NCBI GenBank assembly: GCA_037178975.1
Contig: JASJZH010000002.1
Span: 2,294,001 to 2,358,000, forward strand
Source: Oscheius tipulae
Lineage: Eukaryota; Nematoda; Chromadorea; Rhabditida; Rhabditidae
Reading direction: 5' to 3'
Length of the DNA stretch: 64,000 nt
Shown here one piece after another: positions 1-11,983 of this stretch; position 1 is the stretch's first letter, and every line of letters begins with the position of its first letter. Position numbers and translations under genes: made by a program. The notes below the pieces were generated by a model. The model was not told where the DNA came from. It ran no database searches and saw only the letters and a list, made by a program, of their open reading frames with translations.

Positions 1-401
1 CCTACTCATTTTAGGCTAATTTTCTGCTTCTCTCGCCCGAAAGCTGAGCACAGTAATCGGAAGTTTACTCTCAGCAATAAGTAGACGAGTAAAATTAGTG
101 AAAAGACGAGGGGAGAGCGATATAAATGGCAAAAATATGTTTGGTTAGAGGAGCTTGAGCAATACACAAGGGGAGCACATAGTTAGACGATCACACTGGG
201 CTGCTTTTTGGAGAGGCATTCACTGGCTTGGGAGAAGGGGGGACTAAAATCACAGTTAGGGGAAGACTAGGCTAGTAAGAGGTGGATAAATACAACACGA
301 GACTACGTACACGGGGGAAGAGGGACGGATGCAACTAGTAACTCGTAATTGGGGGTAAAACTAGACGAAAAGTGACTAAAAATGGAGGCTGGGTCAAGGA
401 T
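1..401. other. Region downstream of Rab11-FIP, no gene seen
   Basis: This stretch follows the stop codon of the minus-strand Rab11-FIP gene and probably includes its 3' UTR. I see no open frame with a recognisable motif, no clear AATAAA signal and no repeat. Confidence 0.5.
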
Positions 402-3400
402 TTAAAAGTAGCGTTTTCTTGGTGCCTTCGGGGGACCGAGAGGGGCAGCCAGGAGGTCGGGACAGCGCTCCATCACACGAGAAATCTGAAAGTTAACTAA
501 TTCAGCGAGGTTCAAGAGGCGGGAAGGGTGATAAAAACCGCTGGTACTAGTCACTCTTAAGCACACTTTGTTTGTAGGTCGATTTGTGGCCATATTTACA
601 GAATCTTAACATATTGCTCAGCGATTAGTGAGCTGGGCTGTGAATCTAAGCAACTTAGGCTCGGTCCCCGCCGATGCTTTTCGGTTTTCTGCAATGGCAG
701 CAAAACTTTATGAGCACAAATGGAGAGCTTATTTGGTCACGGGAGTCTTCTTACCAGCTGTGCTATAACCTAAATAGCCGAAACTGATATTCTGGAGACA
801 AAAGTGACTGAAATAGATGAACAAAACGTTATTTTTCTATATTCCTTTGCCGGTTATTTGCTCATTATCATTGACAATCAGCAAATGTGAGACGCTCTTC
901 ACTACGACTACCGTTTCAAAACATCTTGCCATAAGGAATGAATGAAAAATCCTCTACCAAGTTATCCATATAGTCGTGCATGTCCTTGAGACGTGAATCC
1001 TTGACCTGGAGCTCGAGACGAAGACTGTCCAGCTCGGCCAGCAGATCGCGACCCCCATTCCCGTTGTCCAGCTTCAAATTCAGCGGCTGTTTCGAGGAGC
1101 CGAATCCCGAGGAGGCCACACTCCGAATACTGTTGGCGCGATGGAATGACTCTGCCGTGGAGACGGTCGGAGAGATTGGTGCCGCCGTTGAACCGTTCGA
1201 AATTCCGGACATGTTGACCGCCGTGTGGATGGACAGTCTGGACGGTGTCGCGTCGTTGGCCTCCTCGCCTCGCAAGTTCAGTCCGCTACCGAAAGAGCTC
1301 GGTCGTCCTCTGAAATATCATTTTTCGTGCAAAAAAATCAAGGAAATGAACTTACACGCTGCCTGGAGGAGCCAGATACTGGCTAGAGGAGTCGAACGAG
1401 CCGTCCTGGCTCGTCGCGTCGAAGCTGGTGGCTTCGTTGTGGGGGAGCGTGGATGATCTGAGAGATAGGAGTTACATTTACATTTGAACCGTAAGAAGCT
1501 TCAAAACAGTAGTTAGATTGAGCAAACTGGACAACTAATTATGCTTTTTAGCATCACGAATGCGGGTAATGGCAAAATGAAAAAATGAAGCAAAACACCA
1601 GTTCGTCTGGAGATAACTGGATCGTCATATGATTATGTGATGTTCGCGTCAAAAACTGATAGAGAACTGCTAGTCTTCTTGAATTTTGTTTTACGAGCCA
1701 ATTGCTATGTTTTGCTCAAACACATACTCAAACTTCAAACACGTACTTTCGCTTTATTTTCTGCCTTGTTAAGACACTCATAAAGTAAGCTATTGTCTTC
1801 AAAAACGCAACATTTTCTCGTAACACGAGAGCTCGGACAATCGTTAGTACCACTGAACCAAAAAAAACGTAACTCTCGTACAAAAATGTGTTAGCGACAT
1901 CTACGAAAATGATAAAAACACGCTTTTTACTGTGCTTTATCCTGTCCACTTTGAGTGTCGAGGCTCTGAAAGAATTGTACCAGGTGGGGCATAATTTCCT
2001 CGAGTCATACTGTTGGATCTAATGTAACAATCTATCACGAAGGCACAGCTTTTTTGAAGAAAAAAGTTCAAGGAACTTACTTATGGAGTCCTCCAAAGGT
2101 CTTGTTAATTTTGTGCATGAATCTGTGGCTCCTGGTGCTCTTGACACTAAAGGCGCTGACGCCGCTCGCGACGGACATCGTATCCTCGGCCTGCTTCATC
2201 TTGCCTCCTCCGCCCAGCTTCTGCATTTTTCTCTTCATCTTATCCGCAAAGCTCTCCTTCCCAATCTCATTGAGGGCCGAGTTCGATATTGACAGCGTCG
2301 GCTTCTCATAGTGGAAGGCAAATTGCATCTGGACTTCGCCTCTGAAATTGTGCTTTACCATTGAAAAAATGTAAAATTTACCGATATTTGTCGTCATCTT
2401 TCCTCTTTTTCAGCGGGAACCAGGTGTGTCCGCCCAGACGCTTCGCATCCTGCAATGGGATTTCGACCTTGCCGATTAGATCTGCAAGGAAAAGGTTAAA
2501 ACGATTCTCTGAGCGCAGGATTCGGACCGGGGTTGCTCAGACAAGTAGAAGCTTCTGTCTTTCCCCAGTTGGTTTCTCTACTCGTACATAAACAGGGTTT
2601 CAGGCCATCAGCAAGGCCACAGACACAACATCGCGATGATGCCGTGACAAGGCGGACAGAGCTCTCAGAGAGAGCACTGGCCTCTGGAGACGCCGACAAA
2701 TCATGTGGTTTGAGATCCCTACAAAAGCCAGGCCCAACGCCGCGTCAAGGAGTTTCCTCCAGTTTCTTTTCTGATCTCATGTCCTATAACCTAATAAACC
2801 TTAACCATGTATCCTATTCTTTACTGACAACAATCCTGGCCGCAATCCACTGCGCCAGGATTTTGACACCTTGTGATTACAAGGTCGAAAATAATGTTTG
2901 AAAAGGCAAAAAGAAAGGTTTTCCGTGCGCATGATCCGAACCAGGGTTTTGCGAACAACAGTTGTCGCAGAAACACCCTGCGCTTTTTGTGCATTTCAAG
3001 CTTCTAGGCGGTTTCTAGACCAAAATGCTCGTATTTTCAAGGCGAAACCAAACCGACCGTATTACCATGCAAATCAAGTCTCAAGAAATATAAGCAAAAA
3101 TTGGACGAACCATTGCCTCCGAGCTTCGTCTTGTGATTGACCGTAATATCCAGATGCGTTGACTTTTCGTTGATCTTGAACTCGCAATTCTCGTCCCATT
3201 TGCAGTCGGTCTCGCAGCTGATGACCTCGGTCACGACGCGACTCTTCGTTGTTCCCTTGCCCTTAAGAGTGATCGAGGCGACGGCATCGAGTGTGTTGTG
3301 GTTCTTCAAGTAGAGACCGCGGGCGCTCGAAACTGGAAAAAAAGGATGTTAGTGAGTGTTTTTGAAATAAGCAAGGTTTTTCTCTTTCCCAAGTCAGAAG

Positions 3401-3999
3401 TTTTTGGTTTTTCTCTAGAAAAATAGCAATTTCACAAAGCTCTTTTTGGTGTCTCTTGTGAATGCCGCAAGAGACACGTAATCACGGCTATGGAATATGC
3501 AGTAAGAAGTTCATTACAACAGCCCATATGTAGCCATGAAACGAGGAAGACTAGCCTTCGCACCAAAAACCTTGTTCTACTGCAAAACCTTCTCCTAGAG
3601 CAACTTTTCTATCTCGAACGTCGAATACAGTTTTTCCAATAGCTAAGTGACAACAAATGTTTCGTGGGCCATCATGCTTTCAGTTTCAAGCAGTCCTTCA
3701 ATCAAAATTTGGCTCAATATTCAAACGAGTTTGCAGGAGTCTTACCTTTGTTTTTCGGTCTCCTTACTCCAATTAAGTGTCAAGAAACCCCAAAAAGTTT
3801 CTAAATATCACTTAGGGAGTTCGCCCCAGCAAAAATCCCATAACTTCTTCCCAGGCATAGCAAACCTGGCCGAAATGTGATCGTATCGGCTAAGCGAGGC
3901 TTGCACGCAAGGGACATCTTTGATCAGTAATCAAATTTTTTTTTGATAGCTAAAAAAAGTGTAAAACTCACTATTTACAAGAAGTGTGTTGGGTTCCAT
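402..3999 (-). CDS. Class I Rab11 family-interacting protein (C2 + Rab-binding domain)
   Basis: An adaptor that binds GTP-loaded Rab11 and steers recycling-endosome traffic. Seven exons keep one frame: 3972-3999, 3111-3332, 2382-2481, 2081-2341, 1356-1457, 958-1309 and 402-485, giving 382 aa. Residues 1 to about 120 form a C2 domain: ARGLYLKNHNTL is the first strand, then DENCEFKI, GGNDLIGKVEIPL and GHTWFPLKKR. The GEVQMQFAFHYE strand closes it. This matches class I FIPs (RCP, FIP2, Rip11/FIP5). A Ser-rich, poorly conserved linker follows. The C-terminus has a coiled coil and the Rab-binding motif DYMDNLISRVMERCPDLL, which corresponds to the family's YIDNLL...ME..P segment. That motif is split across the last intron. 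It is shorter than vertebrate class I proteins (about 500-650 aa) because the linker is short. Identification is firm. The start is the first ATG after a splice acceptor at 4032. Confidence 0.88.
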
Positions 4000-4031
4000 T
4001 GAATTAATGTTGTGCCTATTGGACTCTTTTC

Positions 4032-4043
4032 CTGAAAATGAAA
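4032..4043 (-). promoter_or_regulatory. Splice acceptor before Rab11-FIP ATG, candidate trans-splice site
   Basis: On the minus strand a pyrimidine-rich CATTTTCAG acceptor lies 32 nt upstream of the ATG, and I find no coding exon before it. In nematodes this arrangement commonly marks spliced-leader addition. A noncoding 5' UTR exon is the alternative. Confidence 0.4.
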
Positions 4044-4374
4044 ATTCAAATAATTCGTAATGCTTGAAAGAGATCGTGGGTCGTGGTCTAAAAGGGGGAG
4101 ACCGGTATCGTGCCGAGAAATCGTGCCAATAAGCCGTTCTCCTCCTCGCTTCACACTATCGTCAAATCTCTCCGGGCGATTGCGAAACATCTGGAATAAA
4201 ACGGGGGAACGAGGTACAATGGGCGATGAATAACGCCACATATGGAATGCAAATAGGATCGACGAGGGGGGAAAATGGTGAAATTTATAACAATTTAACA
4301 ATAACAAGCGAACGAATTTTGGATAGAGGAAACGGGCAAAAAACAACAATTGGGGGTGGTCTATAACAGCGAAG

Positions 4375-7300
4375 TTAGTCGTCTTCCTCTTCGTCGGAAG
4401 AGGCCATGGCGAGACGGTCGACCTGGATGCTCGTGCTAGTCTCCAGCTCATCCTGATCGCCGTAGCGTACTGGCAGAACGACAACCTGATTTCGGGCCTC
4501 CTTGTTCACCTGGAAATGGAATTCAGGCTCACTTTGTGCAGATCTCACGATTCTACAACATTTCTTAGAGTTTTTCAAAGTTTGAACGAGAAAAACTGCT
4601 AAATTTGGATCGTTTTATGTGTGTGGGTCGTCAGACTTTGATAAACGTTGGCAGCCAAAAATAGACAAAGTTTGACATGTGGACTAACTGGAAGTAGCTA
4701 GCTGTTTGCTGGGCTTTACTGCTGCGAAAAGACTGCAATGTATGGCACGCGGAAATTTAGAGGAAGACTTTCCCTTTGAAACATCGATAGATATTCGAAC
4801 ACCGTTTACAATCCTACCTTTAGGATAGTACCCTTATCATTATCCAAAGGGTTGTCCCCGTAAATATGTAGAGAGCTACAGTCCCTCACAAGACAAGGCA
4901 GAAGAGAATAGAATAGCCTAAGGGTCGTTGTCTCAAGAAAAAAAAGAAAAGGGCTACCTACAGCTGACAGTCGAAATGGAAACTACTGGACGCGGGAGAG
5001 AAAACCAAGGGGCAACGTTCTAGTGTGGAAGAGCTATGGCAATCATAGTTTCAGGTGGGACTTGTCAGTTCCTGTCAAGGTTAATCCGAAGACAGTTGTT
5101 GGCAGAGGTAGTTAGATTTTGATTTTCTCTACAAGGATGTTGTCTCATGGCTTTCATCTCTTCAGTAGTTTCCACTCTACTCAACTGTAATCCTCCCCCT
5201 CTTTTTGTCTGTCCCTTTCAAAACATCACAAAACCTACTCTACCCATTCAAAGGGAGGGTCAAACAAACACATAAAAGCCTATTACTCACCCACCACCTT
5301 CCATATTTGTGTTCTTGGCCGACGGCCAGGATGAGAAGACGTCCATCTGGGGAGAAGCGAATCTCGTTTATGAATCCGTCCATCGAGTAGCTAATGACCT
5401 CTTCCAGGCTGCGGAAATTGTTGCTGATCTTCCAGAGACGAAGCTGGCCATCACTGCTCCCAGTGGCCACGAGATCTACACATTTTCATGTTTAAAATAC
5501 CAGAAAATGGCATGATGACTCACCAGAATAGGGCACAGCCGCCACGGAGACGACCCATCTCGGCTCGCCGCTGTCGTGCTTCCCGTGTATGAGTTGCTTT
5601 GTGGCTATCGGACGCTTCTTCCAGACTGACCAGACGCAGAGAGTTCTGGAAAATAGCGGGTTTTGTGACTAGAAAAAAGATGGCGAAGGGTTGAAGGGTC
5701 TGTGTGTGGGAAGAACTCTGATAACTCCCAGGATAGATAAGACGCAACGTCGGAAAAAGTAGGGAGAATAATGCGCCACGACTACCCGCGTTCCACACCG
5801 CTGTGGCAAAGACAATGGGCACTTTTTGATAGGAAAACATTGCTGGAGAGAATTTGTGCCTGAAGAGACAGTGCGGGTGAGAAAAGGTCAGGAAGACTGG
5901 GCTTACATCGGAGCCCAATCAACAAGTTTAGGGCTACGAATTTTTTCTCCCGAGTGACTTGAGGTCATAATGTTTAAGACCACCACCAAAATTCACATGG
6001 AAAATAATAACTGCGGACAGAAATCACTCTGGAGACTGATTCCTCCTCAGCTTCAAGTGGCACGCAAGACAGGAAGCTCTCTTCAAGGGGTGGTGGTCGT
6101 AGGCGAACAAAAAACGGAGCGAGCGGCGAGGAGCGATCCCTTCTCCCTCCGGTTTCCGGTCGCCTCAAAGACTGTCCGGTTCTACCGGACGGCCGAATGG
6201 GTTCAGGGCGACGGGCATCGAATTCGGCTGGAGGACAAAACAAGACAAAGGTCAGGTACCAGGGACCAATTTCCTGGCATTACAAAATGTTCCCACAGAT
6301 GTTTTTAAGCCTCGGAGCAAGATGGCTAATATATCAGGGTTCGAGACATAAGGCCCTGCTCAGAAACATCTTTCGGCTAAGGAAAATTACAAAATTGAGG
6401 GGGGTACAAAAACTAAACGATTTTGGTGCGCTAGATGAGACCGGAAGATTGGGGAGGGGGATCTGTACAAATATGGAGGCTGAAGCTGCAAATGGAAAGG
6501 CGGGAAAAAGCTGCGTGGGATCGATGATAACTATAGTTTTATGAATCGAAATAGCGCGATTTTTTTGGGAAAAGGATGTCAGCTGATCCTAGGAGGCAGT
6601 ATAGACACTGGGGTGTGTGAAAAACAGAGTAAAGAGAGAGAGAGAGAGAGGATGACAATGTTGTTGTCCGGTGTTTCGAAAGTCAACAAACAGCCTGTTT
6701 TTCAAAATGTCTCCTGTCTGCTGGTGGGAGAAGGAAGAGTAAAAATTTGATTAATTTCACAAGATCTGAAACTACTTTTGGATGGGACAGAAAAGCTTCG
6801 TCTAATTTTTGTTCGAAAAGGAGCTCTTAAATTTTCATCTTGATGATTGGAAAACCAAGCAGTTTGTGCTGGAACAAGTAATTATAGCTCATAAGACGAA
6901 GTGAATCAATCAGCTATCGGCGGCCTATAAGGCAAAACTTACATCGGATTCACCGGAAAACTTGACGGTTACACTTGTCTCAAAATCAATAAAGAGGCAG
7001 TTATCATCTGCTGTATGTGAGTTTTATCTGGGTCTCTGGACAATCCAAACTTTCTTTTTAGCTAAAAAAAGCTATAAAAAGGTTCCATTTTGAACCGAAA
7101 CATGCTATTCGGTCCAGTTTCGGCTAAAAGACATTTGCAAGAGGTTAGAAATTTACCCGGAATAACAAGACAAAAGACCCACTGAAGCACTTAGAAAACG
7201 CTCTAGTCGATCATAATGCGATCATCACATATCGAGGGTCTCGATTCGAGACCGGTGTAACATGGGCTAGAAGAACGAGGTCTCGGAGAGGAATATCATG

Positions 7301-10300
7301 TAACTACCAGCTAGCAGTTAGCCATTTTGACTAAATACAGTCAAATATACGTAATGTTTTGCCCCTCATCTACTAATTCCACGTGTATTTGTCAGTCTGG
7401 CTCACAGACTTTTTGGCAAACAACCAAAACATAAATATGGATCAGAGACAGAGAGACGAAACTGTATTGTTCAGTATGAGAGAGAGGGAGAGTGAACATA
7501 TTGACCAGCCCATACAGAGAGAAAGATGGGGTGGTGTGGACAATAAAAACTCGTTCGTTGTACTGTAAACTGGCGAAGAGAGACAGAGTGGTCAAGTAGG
7601 AGGAACTCGGTAAGGGAGAGAGACAACTTCTGTGAGGGTAAGGGACAAGGATGGACTGCCCTACCAATAGAGTTACAAAGACACCATTTCCCTGCTTCAT
7701 AACTCTGGTAACTTTCTTGGAATGAATGAGAGAGACAGAGAGTCACATCTCGGGATGAAAGTCAAGGGAAATGAGTCAGCTGACCTTGAACCAACGATCA
7801 TTCGTCAAATCTACGACTTGGCAAAAAGTCTTTTCTCATGACTCTGTCCCTCTGCTTACATAGCCTGTCCAATCAGGTCAAACAATTGGTCGATTAGAGA
7901 TCAAAAAACGCTGAGATCAGTGACTGATCAGATGACCGTCGTCTAAAAATGGCATATATCTCCTCCTTTTCAAACACGCGAACAACAATGAAAGGCGAAG
8001 CGTGAAAAGAGAAACAGACAACTGCTGGGCAAACAGAGCCAAATCTGTGGCAGAGGGAGAGATTGCTCTCTCTCTCTCTCTCTCTGGAACACCTCTGAAA
8101 CCCTGCGCACGGCCAGAGGTGCGAATTTTGTTTGCCCTGAAAGAGGTGAGAGGGCAGGAAATGAGGGCGGGAATGCGGTTCGGGGTTCAGCAAAATTTGA
8201 GACCATTCTTTGTGCTTAAATGGTCCAAAACGGACCTTTGAAAAGCGCTAAAACTAAAACTTGAACTTTGCGTTAGTTCTGGGCGCACAAATGTTTGTAA
8301 ATTTTTCCTATGCGAAAAATAGCTCGTACAAACCCTTTCCCGAAAAAATATCCAAAAGATCTCAGAATCAACCTCTCAAGAATGAAGGAGGATATTTTTT
8401 GCAGCGTCTTTTTTTCCAAAGGAAGGACTGAAAAGTAATGGTAAACAGTTGCTTTCTAGTCGTAAGAGACCACGAGGACATACTTCCTGCCATCTTCAAA
8501 ACGTGTATTTGGACGATTCTTACGTTGCGAGCCCGCCTCCACTCCTAGAGACAAACATTCAACAATGAGTCACCCGAGCCCTGTAATACCGACAATTCAC
8601 ACAGAGAGACATTTGCAGATAGAAGGCCTTGAAATTAAGCCCCCACTAAAAGTTGGGGCAATTTAGAACGAGAAGTTTGTGGCCGAAGCGGCCGAGACAC
8701 CATGGCAACCGGCTGTGGATAATCGTGGCAGGAGTTGAGGAAAAAAGAGGGGAAATTGAACGAAAACGAACCCATCGGAGGATCCAGAGACAAAATGGTC
8801 GTCGTTGAGCATCGCCACACAGTCCATGCTGACACAGGATGAGTGACCGGTGAACATCTTAAATTTTTAGGCAATTTCAAGGGTCTTGAGATAAAAATTA
8901 CAAGCTGACTCTCGTCTTCAACCTTCCACAGTCTACAGCTGCGATCCTGGGCTCCGGTAGAGACGCTGCGCTGCTTCTGGAGACAGCTGATCGAGAGCAC
9001 CGCGTCCTCGTGACCGTACATCGTGTCCACGCAGCCCATCTGATCGAGGTCCCAGAGCTGCAATTCAATTTGTGAATGAAGGCTAAGGCAACATTGGTCA
9101 GGTATTCGTATAGAATTCAGAGAACTCGAGGAAGTCTTAGCAACGCGGGATCAGGTTACATGTCTACATTGTGAAGTAATTGACTATGCGGATACTGACT
9201 TTGCTTAGAACCCTCTGTTCAGATTACGAAACTTTCCAATATTTCCAGTCTCATCGACATTTTCAAATTTGAACAGGAGGACCCTTCTGACGGAAAAGAA
9301 GGTTGCGTAAAATGTTTGGATCGACTGGTTCCAGTGCAAGGGGTAAGCCTGCCTCGATGCTCAAACTAGGAAGAAGGAGAGACGTCTCGTTCCGATCTCT
9401 TATCATGATCTTGCGTTAATAAAACGCTTCCACTACGCAACCTGTTATATTGACTATAGCGCATATCAGTCCCCATTGGAATCAGAGTTAGAGCCCAGCG
9501 GAAATGATGGGAAAATGAATGATCCTGACCCAATTTCAAATGCCAAACCCTTCGAGGCTGACCGACAGAGCTACACTAAATTTGCAGGCGCATTCTGGTT
9601 ATGCTTAGGGGCACACTGAAAGACGAGTCCAAACAATTTTTGCCTGCCACAAGCAAGTTTTCTGTTACATTTGTATGAAAATGACTATTTTCATACAAAG
9701 GAGGCGAACTAGTGGAAGGTGCTGATTACTTCGGGATAGGACTCGAACAAAAGCCTCTCTTTGTATTCTAAGCATAAAGATAACTCTCACCTTGACGGAT
9801 CTGTCCCTGCTGGCACTGAACAGGTAGTTGGTCTTCAGTTGAAATGTCAGAGCCGTGATCGGACCTCGGTGACCGCCAAAGTCGCGAACATGCTCGAGTG
9901 TCTTGAAGTCCCAGACCTTGAGCGTCGAGTCGTGTCCGCCTGAGACGATATAGCGTCCATCCGAGGAGATTGCGACGGCGAGAATGTGTCCAAAATGGGC
10001 CTTCTGCTCCAGGCCGCCTTTCTTCGTCCTCTTGATGACTCCGACGACCTTCTGCTCTGAGATGCTGTCTGGAAATGGTTGAGTGAATCGATTTTGCCGA
10101 ATGGTGCGATAGGTTAGCGCACAAAACAAAGCAAGTTCGATCCCCAGTTTTTGTTTTTTTTTTATGAATCGCATAAGAAAGTTATTGGTTCTTAACTGGA
10201 TGCTATTTTCAGAATCGCCAGAGTTATAGAGAACAATAAAAAGACGATTTTATGATATGGCAGCTGTTTTGTTCTAAAAATAGCGTAAAAAGACCCACAT

Positions 10301-11483
10301 TTTACGATAGAGGACTCTTTCCCAGCGCTGACAATGAACTGCTTGCATGGAGAGACAGCCACAGCTACCGGGCTGAACCGATGGGACCGATAGTCGATCT
10401 CCCTCTCCTCATTGATGTCGGCCAGATCGGCGAGCTCGCGTCGAAGTGTTCCGGCCTTCTGGGCGGCGTCTTCTTTCAGCAGCTGTCCCAGATCCTCGTC
10501 CTCCTTCTTCGTCTCCTCCAATTTCGCTAGGAGCTCCTTCGCCTGACGGTAGTTTCTCTCGTGGACGTCGTCGTATTCAGCATCGCTGCCTGCCGACATG
10601 GCGGCATCATTGCCAACAGAGTCCTAGTGATTTTTTGTGTAAAAAACAGAAATTGGTCCTACCTCCTCGTCTGAACTGATCTCCGTGGCAGCCAGCTGTC
10701 TCTTTCGTCGCGACATCTTCGCCTCCTTCTCGTCCACATGTTTGCGAGGCTGAATATGGGTGAATTGAAGAAGAGGAAAAATGTCAAATACGCCTAAAAA
10801 GAGTCCGTAACTTTTGCTCAAAAATTTTGTGAACAAAAGTTACTAACTCCCTAAAAAGGTGTTCAACCAAATAAGAACCGAAACTAATAGATTTTGATAA
10901 CGGTTTTTGCGGTATTATCAGACTTTAGGAGACTAGAAAATTAGCGAGAGTTGGTTAACTGAGGACAAAATAGGTCCTAGTTAACCAATTCCATAGGACC
11001 ATCTTGGGCATCGACATTTTCTGCTAGCTGGGAAATAAAAATACTCATGTTAAGAACAAAGTATATGTGAACAGATAGTAAAAAAATGATGTTCCCTGCC
11101 CGGAGAGGCTTTCAAACTCTTTCGTATTCTTTAAATCTTGTACATTTTCAGCTAACCACAAATATGAGGACAACAAATTTTTTAAGCATAATATCTATTT
11201 CATGACATGGAAAGATTCTAGTCGCCTTTCCACTGTAAAATGGCTACCATTATACAGCAAAAAAAGATGAGAAAGCAATGTCGAAACTAATCATCAAAAA
11301 TTTGTAACCAAACGAGATAGCTTACTATGAGAATCTTGATCTCCAAGGAGACCTTTTTTTTTCGAATGCTCAAACCTGTAAAAAAGGCCAAAGGGAGGAC
11401 AAAAAACTCACGCCTCTTTTGACTCCTCTCTTCGCTCCGGCCGTCTTGGCTTTGCCGTTCGCCGGCAGGAAGAATGACGGCAT
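4375..11483 (-). CDS. RRP9: U3 snoRNP WD40 protein RRP9 / U3-55K
   Basis: A nucleolar beta-propeller protein that binds the box B/C motif of U3 snoRNA and is needed for early 18S rRNA processing. Nine exons stay in frame: 11412-11483, 10663-10749, 10299-10623, 9791-10068, 8902-9057, 8772-8857, 5524-5645, 5291-5475 and 4375-4509. They give 481 aa; human RRP9 has 475. The N-terminus is basic, then acidic (EISSDEE), then a charged helix with NYRQAKELLAKLEE. WD repeats follow: GRYIVSGGHDSTLKVWD, LFSASRDRSVK, LWDLDQMG, GAQDRSCRLWKVEDESQL and ATGSSDGQLRLWK. The family's diagnostic end is present as VGQEHKYGRWW followed by KEARN. The tail is acidic (ASSDEEEDD). The ATG sits directly at an AG acceptor. 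A 3.1-kb intron (5646-8771) is very large compared with its neighbours. Confidence 0.93.
5059..5186. repeat. Dispersed repeat, copy 1 (partner at 49138-49256)
   Basis: This 130-bp stretch in an RRP9 intron resembles 49138-49256 in the same orientation. Shared blocks include CAGTAGTTTCCACTC, CATGGCTTTC and TAATCCGA, separated by substitutions and small indels. It has no coding content. It is probably an old noncoding interspersed repeat, and the family is unknown to me. Confidence 0.5.
5646..8771. other. 3.1-kb RRP9 intron with (GA)n and (CT)n tracts
   Basis: This intron separates RRP9 exons 6 and 7. It contains a GA run at about 6630-6652 and a CT run at about 8062-8083, plus scattered GAGAGACAGAGA sequence near 7450-7740. 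Open frames inside it on both strands lack motifs and sit in low-complexity DNA. I looked for box C/D snoRNA motifs, because ribosome-biogenesis genes often host snoRNAs, and found no convincing pair. Confidence 0.6.
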
Positions 11484-11493
11484 CTGAGTTCTT
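11484..11493 (-). promoter_or_regulatory. Splice acceptor abutting RRP9 ATG
   Basis: The minus-strand sequence ends GAACTCAG directly before the ATG. An acceptor exactly at the start codon, with no coding exon upstream, fits a spliced-leader site. Confidence 0.4.
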
Positions 11494-11524
11494 CTATTCT
11501 TACCCACGTCTTACAAAAACCCTA

Positions 11525-11720
11525 TTTTTCTCACCACAAGGGAACAAACCTGGCCAGCCAGGCCAGACGTACTCGTAGAGGCCAGTCCAGTTTGTGGTGA
11601 GACGCTTGGTGTATTGCTAAGAGACCCGCCACTAACAAGGCTGGCCTGGCCGGCCAGGCCAGGGGCGGTCTTTGCGAGTACACCTGACCTTGTCTGGCCG
11701 ACGCGAGCATTTTGGCCAAG
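11525..11720. repeat. GC-rich foldback between THOC1 and RRP9
   Basis: Two GC-rich blocks, 11547-11600 and 11638-11700, carry TGGCC/GGCCA words in opposite orientations, and both contain a GTACTCG or CGAGTAC word. The core at 11640-11661 is a perfect 22-nt palindrome of CTGGC and GGCCA units. The surroundings are AT-rich. It could be a small foldback element or MITE, or a structured intergenic RNA. No coding potential is seen. Confidence 0.5.
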
Positions 11721-11983
11721 ATTGCGATGCCTGCACCACTTTCCAAGGTATTTCAGCTGCTCCGAACAGCCTCATTTCCATAACAAAGTACAGAAACACG
11801 GTTAATATTTAATTACCAAGGATTTAACAATCAAAATATGGAGGATTTGACCTAAGAGGGGGCCCTAAAAGAAGAATACCCGTACTATAATAATACACGA
11901 TTTTTAGAGAGAAACAACATTTGGAGGTGGAAAATTTGACAAAAACCGAGTTTTTAAATGAATTTTAAGGGAAAAGTTAGATG

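Noticed and set aside
980-1456. 158-codon plus-strand frame over the Rab11-FIP gene
   Set aside because: It is antisense to confirmed FIP exons, and the family motifs are on the minus strand.
5970-6750. Overlapping plus-strand frames in the RRP9 intron
   Set aside because: They lie inside a 3.1-kb intron, overlap one another in different frames and show no motif or splice pattern.
6600-8100. snoRNA inside the RRP9 intron
   Set aside because: No paired C (RTGATGA) and D (CTGA) boxes with a closing stem were found.
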